From: UBA6220 sp041650375
Lineage (GTDB): Bacteria; Patescibacteriota; Minisyncoccia; Minisyncoccales; Minisyncoccaceae
Assembly: GCA_041650375.1 (NCBI GenBank)
Contig: JBAZLH010000001.1
Span: forward strand, 62,001-126,000
Direction of reading: 5' to 3'
DNA: 64,000 nucleotides
Each line of letters opens with the position of its first letter. Position 1 is the first letter of the stretch. The notes beneath the pieces are model-generated. The model was not told the origin of the DNA. It was given only the letters and a program-made list of their open reading frames with translations, and made no database searches. The translations under genes were made by a program, and so were the position numbers. Shown here piece after piece: positions 27,701 through 35,720 of this stretch.

Positions 27701-28366
27701 GCCGAAATGTGCTTGAAAGACGGTAAGGTTGAAAGCGTGGATGATAAAGCCGGAATAATTAAAATCACTCTTTTAAACAGCAAATCAGACAAAGAAGCCG
27801 AGACGGTTGAATATAAAATATCTCCCAATACGGAAATATTGGTAAAAGCCGGCGATATTGTTAAAAAGGGAGATTCCTTGACTGTCGGTTCGCTTGATTT
27901 GAAAAAATTGTCCAAGCTTTTGGGCAAAGAGGCTACTCAGCTTTATATCATTAAAGAGATTCAAAGAGTTTACGTTTCGCAGGGTGTTTCCATTAACGAT
28001 AAGCACGTGGAAATAATCGTCAGGCAAATGTTTTCGCGCGTAAAGATTAAAAATCCGGGTGACAGTATTTTCAGCGGAGAAGAGGTTATTAGCCGAGCCA
28101 GAATGCTTGAAGAAAATGACAAATTGGAAAAAGACGGCAAGAAACTTATTGAAGCCGAAGAAGTTGTTTTGGGTGTCAGTAAGGTTGCGTTGGCAACGGA
28201 CAGCTGGTTATCCGCCGCTTCTTTCCAAGAAACATCCCGTGTATTGATTGAGTCGTCTTTAAGGGGAGAAGAAGACCTTTTAAGGGGTTTGAAAGAAAAC
28301 GTTATTATCGGAAAATTGGTGCCAATTGGCACGGGCTTGTTGAAAAACAGAAACGCGCTCAAATAA
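24749..28366 (+). CDS. rpoC: RNA polymerase subunit beta-prime
   Basis: 1205 residues. N-terminal zinc site CFCGKYKRIRYKGIICDRCG, catalytic NADFDGDQM with the three Mg-binding aspartates, and the second zinc site (CKCKRGICQKCYG) with preceding bridge and trigger helices (GMKGLVANPAGQIIELAI, GARKGTADTALRT). Start at 24749 is supported by alignment of FVSNLESLKIKLASP with RpoC N-termini. A clear terminator follows. Confidence 0.97.
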   Translation: MFVSNLESLKIKLASPDEILNWSHGEITKPETINYRTQRPEKDGLFCEKIFGPTKDYECFCGKYKRIRYKGIICDRCGVEVTKSSVRRERMGHIKLAAPVSHIWFLKGLPSRIGTVLGLPVHKVEEVVYFISYVVTSVNEELKERILEEIEEEFKNKAKEIKNNIKTSTDSEKVKEKKLEEELEDLKNAKDKAKQEVGYLKPMQVLSELEYHELSLKYGEVFEAGTGAEIVRDIFEKMDLGKEITKIKAQSESKKSVEEKRMLLRRQKLLQEMKQAGIRPEWMFINVLPVLPPDLRPMVQLDGGRYASSDLNDLYRRVINRNNRLKYLLEIGAPDVIVRNEKRMLQEAVDALIDNKMRKGTTTQASTGGRRLLKSLADMLQGKQGRFRQNLLGKRVDYSGRSVIVVGPNLKLNECGVPKKMALELFKPFVIKKLLEKELAFNVRGATRLIEEESDDIWEALEEVVKDKLVLLNRAPTLHRLGVQAFKPILIEGEAIRLHPLVCTAFNADFDGDQMAIHLPLSEEAQEEAKLRMMSSVNLLKPSTGDPIMIPTKDIVLGCYYLTKIVPGLMGENKVFASEEDALIAYNLKMIDLRATIKVRLEADGDFIATSVGRIIFNQVLPEDFDYQNEQMDSKAVKRMINRIVDIYGNEASETLDKIKSLGFKFATRSAITWGMDDLTVPEEKPALMKEAENKIKVIEDYFEKGLLTKDEKTSQVIEVWKKVKTEIEKLVPKTISTHSPVFSIVDSGSRGSWSQPVQMCGMKGLVANPAGQIIELAIKNSFKEGFDVLEYFISTHGARKGTADTALRTSTSGYLTRRLVDVAHDVIINEEDCGDTEGLAMFRKDADEVNQDFVHKIFGRTSMEKIVNPETNEVLVKKGGTIDLKTANEIKALNIPSVKVFSPMTCKCKRGICQKCYGIDLGWKKIINMGEAVGVVAAQAIGEPGTQLTMRTFHTGGVAGEADITRGLPRVEELFERRAPKGEAEMCLKDGKVESVDDKAGIIKITLLNSKSDKEAETVEYKISPNTEILVKAGDIVKKGDSLTVGSLDLKKLSKLLGKEATQLYIIKEIQRVYVSQGVSINDKHVEIIVRQMFSRVKIKNPGDSIFSGEEVISRARMLEENDKLEKDGKKLIEAEEVVLGVSKVALATDSWLSAASFQETSRVLIESSLRGEEDLLRGLKENVIIGKLVPIGTGLLKNRNALK

Positions 28367-28380
28367 ATGAAAGCGATAAG

Positions 28381-28408
28381 ACCACCCTCCTTGGGTGGTT
28401 TTGTTTTA
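28381..28408 (+). terminator. Rho-independent terminator of rpoBC
   Basis: Stem ACCACCC (28381-28387) with GGGTGGT (28393-28399), loop TCCTT, then TTTTGTTTT. Confidence 0.88.
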
Positions 28409-28533
28409 TAAATATCTGCTGGGTCACTCTTCGTGAGTTGAGTTGCTATGAGTTTGGCGGTATGATAAAATAATCTTAATAATAAATAATACCTTGTTTG
28501 TTGAAGAATAAAGCAAGTTAATTTTTCTTTGTT

Positions 28534-30774
28534 ATGAAAAAAAGGAAAACCCCGCGAGCCATTGTTTCCAAAACCAGAAAGCGCGAAAAAAAAGCCTCTG
28601 AATTTAAAAATCCCTTAGACTCTCTTTCCGAAAAAACACAGAGATATATTTTTGCGGGAGTTCTTTTTCTTTTAGCGATTACCATTTTGTTTTCTTTTAC
28701 CAAAGGCGCGGGGGTTATCGGCGCCAGCCTGGAGCATTTCTTGAAATTAATGATTGGCTACGTGGTTTTTATCGTACCGGTTGTTTTTGTGGTTATTGGC
28801 ATTATAATCCTCCAGGACGAAGAATCATTGAAAGACATCAGGAACTCTTTGATTATTGCCGGCGCAGTGTTTTTAATCGGCACAACCGGGGTTTTCGCTT
28901 TGGGAGAATTGAGGGGCAACCCGACTCTGAAAGAAAACTTTATTTGGGACCATAGCGGCCCGGGCGGATGGATCGGTTACATAATCACTTGGCCGATTTT
29001 CAGAGGTTTTGATTTTTGGGTCACTTTTTGCATATTTGTGATCGCCGCTTCAATTTCAATTTTAATCCTTTTGGAGCCGTTCCTTAAAAAATTGGCGGAA
29101 ATGAAAGAGGAACGGGAAGGGGAAGAAGCGGAAGAAAAACCCAAAAAGCTTGCTAAAGAATCAGCGGCGCTGTTGGACAAGATGAAACAAGAAGCCAAAG
29201 ATAAATTACAGGCCTTGGATTTCAGGAAAAGGGAGGCGCAATCCGAAGTGCCGGTTATGGAAACCAAAAAATTGCAAAAAGGATTTGAAGAAAGAAAAAA
29301 AGAAAATTTAATATACAAATATCCGCCCTTGGAATTGTTGTCCAATAAAAGCGGGAACTCGGAAGGGGGAGATATTGAACTTAACTCCGCGATTATCAAA
29401 AAAACTTTGCAGAATTTCGGCATACCCGTGGAAATGGATGAAATTAATATCGGCCCTACGGTTACCCAATACACTTTAAAGCCGGCGGAAGGAATTAAAT
29501 TAAGCAAGATTACAACTTTGCAAAACGATTTAGCCTTGGCTTTGGCGAGCCAAAGCATTCGTATTGAAGCCCCGATTCCGGGAAGGTCTTTGGTTGGAGT
29601 GGAGATTCCAAATCGTAAAAGAGCCATAGTCGGATTACGCGAAGTTATGGATAACAATGATTTTAAAACATCATCCGCTTCTTTGTTAATGGCTGTGGGA
29701 AAAGACGTTATGGGCCGTTCATCTTTCGCTGATTTGGCGGAAATGCCGCACTTGTTAATTGGTGGAACTACCGGTTCGGGTAAAACAATTGCTTTGAACG
29801 CGATTATTATGAGCTTATTATACAGGAACAGCCCGGATGAATTAAAATTGATTTTAGTTGACCCGAAGAGAGTGGAATTTCCGGTTTATACAACGCTTCA
29901 GCATTTAATGTGCCCGGTGATTTATGACGCTCAGCAAACATTAGTGGCCTTGAAATGGTTGGTTGGAGAAATGGAGCGCCGCTTTACTGTTTTGGCCGAG
30001 GGCCATAGCCGGGATATTGGCGGGTATAACGCTAAACAGGAAAAGAAAGGCGAAGAAAAATTGCCCTACATTGCCCTAATCATTGATGAATTGGCTGATT
30101 TAATGAGCGTTAAAGGAAAAGAGATTGAATCTTACGTGGTAAGGCTGGCGCAAATGTCCAGGGCCACGGGAATACACCTTATTTTAGCCACCCAAAGGCC
30201 CTCTGTTGAGGTTATTACCGGTTTGATTAAGGCCAACATTACCAGCCGAATCGCGCTTAAAGTAGGGTCTTTAATTGATTCTAGGACTATTCTTGACGCA
30301 TCGGGCGCGGAAAAATTATTGGGCAAGGGTGATCTATTGATAATGAGCAAAGAATACAGTAAACCGAAAAGAATCCAGTGTCCTTATATTTCCGAAACGG
30401 AAATTAAAAAAGTGGTAACTTGGCTTGAAGAAAATAATAAGCCGCCTGAAGGTGAAGAAGCGGAAGCCGGTTATATTGATATGGGCGGAGCCGGTGTTTC
30501 TCTTTCCGGCGAGCTGCAAAAATCAATGGAAACACCCGAAACGCAAATGGACTCTTTCTATTCCAAAGAAGACCCGCTTTTTGAAGAAGCTAAGCGTACG
30601 GTTATTGTGAGCAAAAAAGCTTCGGCATCATTATTGCAAAGGCGCTTGGGAATCGGTTATGCCCGCGCTGCGCGTTTGATTGATATCTTAGAAGAGCGTG
30701 GAATTGTTGGTCCGGCGGACGGAGCCAAACCCAGGGATATTTTAGTTGGTGACGATACCGAAGAACAGTATTAA
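28534..30774 (+). CDS. ftsK: DNA translocase FtsK/SpoIIIE
   Basis: 746 residues. Four membrane helices (about 38-195), a charged linker (190-260), an alpha domain and the RecA-like motor with Walker A GGTTGSGKT (410-418). Walker B is ALIIDELADLM, and ILATQRPSVEVITGLIKANI is a typical FtsK signature. The C-terminal winged-helix gamma domain is present (SLLQRRLGIGYARAARLIDILEERGIVG), which reads KOPS/SRS-like sequences in other bacteria. Role: chromosome segregation at the septum. A TATGAT -10-like site lies at 28461-28466. Confidence 0.95.
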   Translation: MKKRKTPRAIVSKTRKREKKASEFKNPLDSLSEKTQRYIFAGVLFLLAITILFSFTKGAGVIGASLEHFLKLMIGYVVFIVPVVFVVIGIIILQDEESLKDIRNSLIIAGAVFLIGTTGVFALGELRGNPTLKENFIWDHSGPGGWIGYIITWPIFRGFDFWVTFCIFVIAASISILILLEPFLKKLAEMKEEREGEEAEEKPKKLAKESAALLDKMKQEAKDKLQALDFRKREAQSEVPVMETKKLQKGFEERKKENLIYKYPPLELLSNKSGNSEGGDIELNSAIIKKTLQNFGIPVEMDEINIGPTVTQYTLKPAEGIKLSKITTLQNDLALALASQSIRIEAPIPGRSLVGVEIPNRKRAIVGLREVMDNNDFKTSSASLLMAVGKDVMGRSSFADLAEMPHLLIGGTTGSGKTIALNAIIMSLLYRNSPDELKLILVDPKRVEFPVYTTLQHLMCPVIYDAQQTLVALKWLVGEMERRFTVLAEGHSRDIGGYNAKQEKKGEEKLPYIALIIDELADLMSVKGKEIESYVVRLAQMSRATGIHLILATQRPSVEVITGLIKANITSRIALKVGSLIDSRTILDASGAEKLLGKGDLLIMSKEYSKPKRIQCPYISETEIKKVVTWLEENNKPPEGEEAEAGYIDMGGAGVSLSGELQKSMETPETQMDSFYSKEDPLFEEAKRTVIVSKKASASLLQRRLGIGYARAARLIDILEERGIVGPADGAKPRDILVGDDTEEQY

Positions 30775-30788
30775 AATTTAAGTATTTT

Positions 30789-30797
30789 TGGTATAAT
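30789..30797 (+). promoter_or_regulatory. Extended -10 promoter for recA
   Basis: TGG then TATAAT (30792-30797) in TTTTTGGTATAATC. The ~70-nt leader includes a dispersed repeat at 30837-30869. I see no LexA-type palindrome. Confidence 0.5.
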
Positions 30798-30836
30798 CAA
30801 GGCAACGTATAAGTGATTTATTATTTAATTTTCCCT

Positions 30837-30869
30837 CCTTCGCCCTACGGGCTACGGCGGGCACGGTAA
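30837..30869 (-). repeat. Dispersed CGCCGTAG..GGGCGAAGGAGGG element (short form)
   Basis: Read on the minus strand this contains GCCGTAGCCC and GGGCGAAGGAGGG, matching the ends of the element at 61836-61877 but lacking its central TGAGTTTATCGA. Sits in the recA leader. Confidence 0.5.
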
Positions 30870-30873
30870 AAAT

Positions 30874-31935
30874 ATGGCTAGGAAAAAAATAGAAGATAAA
30901 GAAAAAATAAATTTAGCCGAAGCGATTTCGGAAATCAAGGAAAGGTTTGGCGAGGGCTCAATTATGAAATTGAGCGAAGCGCAAAAAGTAAACGTGGACG
31001 TGGTTTCCACGGGTTCGCTTTCTATTGATTTGGCTTTGGGAGTAATGGGAGTTCCCCGCGGCAGGATTATTGAAATATACGGAGGAGAGAGCACGGGCAA
31101 AACAACTTTGTCTTTGAATATTTTAGCCGAAGCGCAAAGGAAAGGCGGAGTAGCGGCTTTTGTTGACGCCGAGCACGCCATGGATCCGGATTACGCGAAA
31201 AGAATCGGAGTTAATGTGGACGAACTTTTAATTTCCCAGCCTGATTCTGCGGAACAAGGCTTGCAGATAGTGGAAACATTGGTTAGGAGTGGAGAAGTGG
31301 ATGTGATTGTGGTTGACTCAGTGGCGGCATTAGTGCCTAAGGCTGAAGTGGCCGGAGAAATGGGAGAACTGCAAATCGGTTTGCAGGCGCGTTTGATGTC
31401 CCAGGCCTTAAGAAAATTATCCGGCATTGTTTCCAAAACCAAAACCATTGTAATTTTCATTAATCAAACTAGGATGAAAATAGGAATTATGTTTGGCAAT
31501 CCGGAAACAACTCCGGGCGGTTTGGCTTTAAAATTTTACAGTTCAGTAAGAATTGAATTACGCCGCATCGCCCAAATCAAGCAAGGGGAAAATATCATCG
31601 GCAACCGGGTAAGGGCAAAGATTGTGAAAAATAAAGTGGCCGCTCCTTTTAAAACTGCCGAATTTGATATTTATTACAATGAAGGCATTTCCAAAATTTC
31701 CGAAGTTATCAGCCTTGGCATCAAGAACGGCTTGGTTAAAAAATCCGGGGCTTATTTGCAATACAAAGAAGAAAAGCTCGGGCAGGGAATGGAAAAAGCC
31801 AAAGAGTTTTTGCGAGCCAACCCAAAGCTGTTAAAGCAAATAAGGGATGAAATAATTAAAGAGGAATTATCCCAAGCCAAGAATAATACCGCTCCGATTA
31901 AAGAAGAAAAAGAAACCCCTCCTCTGGAAGAATAA
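30874..31935 (+). CDS. recA: Recombinase RecA
   Basis: 353 residues. Walker A GGESTGKT at 70-77 (GPESSGKT in E. coli), Walker B VIVVDSVAALVPKAE, loop L1 and L2 region (FINQTRMKIGIMFGNPETTPGG). C-terminal tail is acidic and Lys-rich. Forms filaments on ssDNA for recombination and repair. Monocistronic with a strong shared terminator. Confidence 0.97.
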   Translation: MARKKIEDKEKINLAEAISEIKERFGEGSIMKLSEAQKVNVDVVSTGSLSIDLALGVMGVPRGRIIEIYGGESTGKTTLSLNILAEAQRKGGVAAFVDAEHAMDPDYAKRIGVNVDELLISQPDSAEQGLQIVETLVRSGEVDVIVVDSVAALVPKAEVAGEMGELQIGLQARLMSQALRKLSGIVSKTKTIVIFINQTRMKIGIMFGNPETTPGGLALKFYSSVRIELRRIAQIKQGENIIGNRVRAKIVKNKVAAPFKTAEFDIYYNEGISKISEVISLGIKNGLVKKSGAYLQYKEEKLGQGMEKAKEFLRANPKLLKQIRDEIIKEELSQAKNNTAPIKEEKETPPLEE

Positions 31936-31942
31936 ATTTTAA

Positions 31943-31972
31943 ATTAAAAAACCGCCCGATGGGGCGGTTTTT
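31943..31972. terminator. Bidirectional terminator between recA and rpsR
   Basis: Stem ACCGCCC (31951-31957) with GGGCGGT (31962-31968), loop GATG, A-run before and T-run after. It works for recA on the plus strand and the convergent rpsF-ssb-rpsR operon on the minus strand. Confidence 0.85.
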
Positions 31973-32021
31973 CTGATGGTCTTCGACTGAGCTCAAACCT
32001 AAATAAATTTTTTAGAAAGAG

Positions 32022-32219
32022 TTATTTAGCTACGAAGGGGAGGAAAGCCATTAAGCGGGCTCTTTTAATCGCTTCGGCTGTTTCCCTTTGGTGTTTTGAG
32101 CAAAGCCCGGATTTCTTCTTGGGCTTTATTTTTCCGGATTTGGAAATATAGCGCGACAAAACACTAATGTCATGGAAATTTATTTCTTGGATGTTTTTCT
32201 TGCAAAAATCGCAGTACAT
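32022..32219 (-). CDS. rpsR: 30S ribosomal protein S18
   Basis: 65 residues. C-terminal SGLCSKHQRETAEAIKRARLMAFLPF is the S18 signature. An N-terminal YCDFC plus a later Cys suggests the zinc-binding (C+) form. Last gene of rpsF-ssb-rpsR, the usual bacterial order. Confidence 0.93.
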   Translation of the reverse strand: MYCDFCKKNIQEINFHDISVLSRYISKSGKIKPKKKSGLCSKHQRETAEAIKRARLMAFLPFVAK

Positions 32220-32238
32220 AATATTAATTTAACTTAGT

Positions 32239-32703
32239 TTAAAATGGAATGTCTTTAATGTCTATTTCTTCACCGTCTTCAATTACGGGAATGTCCTCTT
32301 CCTCCATTTCTTTTTTATTGTTTTTCGGTTGTTGCGGTTGAGCGTTAAAATTGCTTGCGCCCATTGGGGCATTGCCGCTTCTCGGGCCTAATTGCATATT
32401 TTCGGCAATTATTTCCGTGGTGTAGCGCTTATTGCCGGTCTTATCGTCCCAAGCCCTGGTTTGGATTCTTCCTTCAATTAAAACAAGAGAACCTTTGGTT
32501 AGAAATTGGGAAGCGATTTGAGCCAATCTTTGCCATAAAACAATTCTGTGAAATTGGGAATCTTCTTTTTTTTGACCGTTGGCGTCTTTCCAGACTCGGT
32601 TGGTCGCCAAGCTGAAAGTGCAAACGTTTTGGCCGGATCCGGTACTTTTCATTTCCGGATCAGTGGCCACGCGGCCCAGTAAAAATACTTTATTGAGATT
32701 CAT
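32239..32703 (-). CDS. ssb: Single-stranded DNA-binding protein
   Basis: 154 residues: OB fold (1-~110; MNLNKVFLLGRVATDPEMK), a Gln/Asn/Pro-rich linker and the acidic tip ending DIKDIPF that recruits partner proteins. Between rpsF and rpsR as usual. Confidence 0.95.
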   Translation of the reverse strand: MNLNKVFLLGRVATDPEMKSTGSGQNVCTFSLATNRVWKDANGQKKEDSQFHRIVLWQRLAQIASQFLTKGSLVLIEGRIQTRAWDDKTGNKRYTTEIIAENMQLGPRSGNAPMGASNFNAQPQQPKNNKKEMEEEDIPVIEDGEEIDIKDIPF

Positions 32704-32782
32704 AAGGATTAAATTATAAAATTATTTATTATTATCCTTTTAATTTGCCCGTCCGGCAAATTTTATTTGGCCGAGCTAGGGG

Positions 32783-33229
32783 CTATTCGCCCAACATTTC
32801 ATTGATTTTTTCTTCCACGTCTTCAAGTTCAAGCTTTTTTTGCGGTTCCGCTGCTTTTTCTTCAATTTCTATTTTTCTGGCCTCGCCTTCGGCTTTGGCT
32901 GCCGCAACGCGTTGGTAGGCTTTTTTAATTTTGATTTCTTCTTTTTTCAAAGTTAAATGCCTGATAATGTTTTTATTTTCTTTTATCAGTTTTTCCACGG
33001 CTAAAAGAAGGTCTTTTTTTACAACAGCTTTTTCCGGATATAAGGTTATAAAACTAAACCAAGCCTCTTCTTGGCTAAGAATGGGGTAGGCGAGTTTTTT
33101 CATTTCAACTTTTTCCGAGTTTACTTTTCCGCTGTTTTGCAAAAACGCTTCCAGTTTGGCGATTTCGGCCAACGCTTCTTCTGCCGATAATTTAGATGAT
33201 AAAAGCAGGTTTATTTCGTAAAATGACAT
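32783..33229 (-). CDS. rpsF: 30S ribosomal protein S6
   Basis: 148 residues. The S6 ferredoxin-like fold spans about 1-95 (YEINLLLSSKLSAEEALAEI, MKKLAYPI). An unusual Lys/Glu-rich C-terminal extension (about 100-148) is longer than in most S6. It binds S18, encoded two genes downstream. A candidate promoter (TTGTTT 33262-33257, TAATAT 33240-33235, minus strand) would start transcription almost at the ATG. Confidence 0.9.
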   Translation of the reverse strand: MSFYEINLLLSSKLSAEEALAEIAKLEAFLQNSGKVNSEKVEMKKLAYPILSQEEAWFSFITLYPEKAVVKKDLLLAVEKLIKENKNIIRHLTLKKEEIKIKKAYQRVAAAKAEGEARKIEIEEKAAEPQKKLELEDVEEKINEMLGE

Positions 33230-33283
33230 AACGTATATTATTTATTCTTTCTTTGTAAACAATTCATCATCCGTTTCCGTCAT

Positions 33284-33306
33284 CCGCCAACTGGCGGAGA
33301 TGGATG
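33284..33306. repeat. TCCGCC/GGCGGA palindrome (copy 1)
   Basis: A short CCGCCA/TGGCGG inverted repeat, flanked by ATCC/GGAT, upstream of the rpsF promoter. Related hairpins lie at 39741-39771 and 59207-59246. Confidence 0.5.
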
Positions 33307-33412
33307 GAGGAAGTAGATACTTGATTGCGAAGGTATTGTGTACAAGGTATTCGTAATATAGCAACTTTTAAGCTGTTGGTCAAGATAGGTTCGTTTTCAT
33401 TTTTAAAGCAAA

Positions 33413-33430
33413 AGTGGTATAATATTTTTA
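33413..33430 (+). promoter_or_regulatory. Extended -10 promoter for the first LamG pseudopilin
   Basis: AGTGGTATAATATTTTTA; TATAAT at 33418-33423. The identical 18 bp occurs at 43216-43233, before the second LamG pseudopilin. Confidence 0.6.
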
Positions 33431-33450
33431 AATAAAGTTCTAATTTTTTT

Positions 33451-34359
33451 ATGCAAAAAAACCTAAAAAATTACGGTTTTACTCTTATAGAAATAATGAT
33501 AGCCATGACAGTTTTAGTGGTTTTAACAGGCATCATTATAGGTATGGTTACGCAATCCGGAGCCAAAAGCCAAGCGGACTTGCTCAAAGTTAAAGTTTTT
33601 GACGGAACTACCAAGAACAAATTAATCAACAATTTGATTGGCGAGTGGTCGTTAGACGAGGGCAGTGGGGCTACGGCCGTAAATTCAAGCGACTATGGCG
33701 CCACTTTAAACGGCACCATCAATGGAGCAACTTATCAGCCGAGCAGTAATTGCATCAGTAATGGATGCTTATCTTTTGATGGAAATGACACAGTAAGCTT
33801 TGCTAATATTTCCAGCATGGATATTTCCAATCTCTCCGCTTACACTATCTCGGTTTGGGTAAGAGCGGCCAATACTGCTAACCTTGAAGCCGCTTTGGGC
33901 TATGGCAGCGATATAAACAATAATCCGACTATCGTTATTGGAAAAGCATCCGACAACCGGGCATGGTTTCAAAATCGCGACGACGCAGCCAGCATTATGC
34001 AGATTTATAGCGATAACACAATCGACGGCAATTGGCATTTGCTTACGGGGGTTAGATACTCCGCCAATGATCACAAGATATTTGTTGATGGCGTTTTGCA
34101 ATCAATGTTGGGGACTACCACTATCGGAACAATGACTGAAAATAAGGCAGGCCTTGGAGTTTTGCCAAGGGCGGCCAATAGTTATCTTTGGACCGGATCA
34201 ATGGATGAGGTTCGCATATATGGCGCCGCTTTGGCTGTTTCCCAAATTCAAGAACAATATTATGCCGGCTTAGGCAAGCTGTTGGCCAAAGGCGAAATAA
34301 CACAGCAAGAATATAATCAAAGAATCGCGGCCTTGGAAAAACAAACCGCTTATAAATAA
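33451..34359 (+). CDS. Pseudopilin with C-terminal LamG (concanavalin A-like) domain
   Basis: 302 residues. Prepilin signal G|FTLIEIMIAMTVLVVLTGII is followed by a linker and a LamG/laminin-G-like jelly roll (about 60-270; LIGEWSLDEGSG, LSFDGNDTVSFAN, YTISVWVRA, WHLLTGVRY, MDEVRIYGAAL). The last ~35 residues (YYAGLGKLLAKGEITQQEY...) form a helical tail shared with the protein at 43239. It likely presents a carbohydrate- or surface-binding module on a pilus-like fibre. The next gene starts directly at its stop. Confidence 0.85.
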   Translation: MQKNLKNYGFTLIEIMIAMTVLVVLTGIIIGMVTQSGAKSQADLLKVKVFDGTTKNKLINNLIGEWSLDEGSGATAVNSSDYGATLNGTINGATYQPSSNCISNGCLSFDGNDTVSFANISSMDISNLSAYTISVWVRAANTANLEAALGYGSDINNNPTIVIGKASDNRAWFQNRDDAASIMQIYSDNTIDGNWHLLTGVRYSANDHKIFVDGVLQSMLGTTTIGTMTENKAGLGVLPRAANSYLWTGSMDEVRIYGAALAVSQIQEQYYAGLGKLLAKGEITQQEYNQRIAALEKQTAYK

Positions 34360-35715
34360 ATGGAAGAAAAAATTTTTAAAGCCTATGACATTAGGGGAAT
34401 TTTCCCTAATGAATTGGATGAAGAAGCTGCTTATAAAATCGGGCAAGCTTTTGTTTTATTTTTAAAGAAAAGCCGTGTCCACAGCTTTGAATTAACAAAA
34501 ACAAGCAATCCGAAAATTGTCATCGGAATGGACAACCGCCTTTCTTCCGGTGTTTTATCCATTGCCCTCCAAAAAGGAATAATGGAGCAGGGCGGCGATA
34601 TTGTTGATATCGGATTTTGCACTACGCCAATGTTTTATTTTACAGTGGCCAAATTTGATTATGATGGCGGCTTAATGATTACCGCGTCGCACAATCCGCC
34701 GGAATACAATGGCTTTAAAATGGTGAATAAGGGCGGTATTCCGATAAGCGATGATACGGGCATAAAAGAAATTAAAGAAATGGCATTGTTGGGTAAATTT
34801 GAACCAATAGCAACAATGGGAAGCAAAGAAAAAAAAGATGTTATGCCGGATTATATTCAAGACAACCAAATCAATGAGGATTTTAATTTTACAATTGTGG
34901 TGGATACGGCCAATAGCGTTTCCGGCGTGCCGATTAAAAGAATGTTAAACAAGATTCCCTTAATCCATATTTTTGACGAATTGGATGGCAATTTTCCCAA
35001 CCACATGCCCGATCCTTTAAAAATGGAAAATATGCGCTGTTTGCAGGTTGGGGTTAAGGCGGCTAATGCGAATTTGGGGGTGGCTTTTGACGGGGACGGG
35101 GATCGGATATTTTTTGTTGACGAAGACGGCCAAGTGATAACGCCAGATTTAATTTTGGCCCTGATGTCATCCATAATTTTAAAAAAGAAAGGCAAGCAAA
35201 AAATATTGTATGATTTGCGATGCGGCAATATCGTGCCCGAAACCATTAAAAAGTGGGGAGGCGAAGCCATAATCACGCGAGTAGGGCATTCTTTCATTAA
35301 AGAAGTGATGCGAAAAGAAGATGCTATTTTTGGTGCTGAATTTTCCGGACACTTTTTTTATAAAAACGCTTTTTACAGCGAAGCGCCTTTCTTTGTTTTG
35401 TTCTCGGTTTTAAGTGAAATGAAAAAAACCGGCAAAACTTTGTCGCAGCTGATTGCGCCCTTTAGAAAATATTTTCATTCCGAAGAAATTAACTTTAAGA
35501 TAAAGAATCCGCAAGAAAAAATAAAAGAAATCAAGGAAAAATATTCCAACGGAACCGTGTCTGAATTTGACGGCCTGCGGATTGATTTTTCGGATTGGTG
35601 GTTGTTGGTGCGCTCAAGCAATACGGAGCCGGTATTGCGCTTAATTATTGAAGCCGAAACCCAGTTTATGATGGACAAGAAATTGGACGAGCTTTCCAAA
35701 ATAATCAATGAATAA
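34360..35715 (+). CDS. manB: Phosphomannomutase / phosphoglucomutase
   Basis: 451 residues, alpha-D-phosphohexomutase family. The phosphoserine loop TASHNP has Ser110, the metal loop DGDGDR is at 244-249 and the C-terminal phosphate-binding loop reads RSSNTEPVLRL. It interconverts hexose 6- and 1-phosphates for nucleotide-sugar supply. Its ATG directly follows the upstream pseudopilin stop, suggesting co-translation of a surface protein and a sugar-supply enzyme. Substrate (mannose or glucose) cannot be decided. Confidence 0.9.
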   Translation: MEEKIFKAYDIRGIFPNELDEEAAYKIGQAFVLFLKKSRVHSFELTKTSNPKIVIGMDNRLSSGVLSIALQKGIMEQGGDIVDIGFCTTPMFYFTVAKFDYDGGLMITASHNPPEYNGFKMVNKGGIPISDDTGIKEIKEMALLGKFEPIATMGSKEKKDVMPDYIQDNQINEDFNFTIVVDTANSVSGVPIKRMLNKIPLIHIFDELDGNFPNHMPDPLKMENMRCLQVGVKAANANLGVAFDGDGDRIFFVDEDGQVITPDLILALMSSIILKKKGKQKILYDLRCGNIVPETIKKWGGEAIITRVGHSFIKEVMRKEDAIFGAEFSGHFFYKNAFYSEAPFFVLFSVLSEMKKTGKTLSQLIAPFRKYFHSEEINFKIKNPQEKIKEIKEKYSNGTVSEFDGLRIDFSDWWLLVRSSNTEPVLRLIIEAETQFMMDKKLDELSKIINE

Positions 35716-35720
35716 CATTT

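Noticed and set aside
28977..29657. 226-codon minus-strand frame
   Set aside because: Fully inside ftsK on the opposite strand, with no domain sense.
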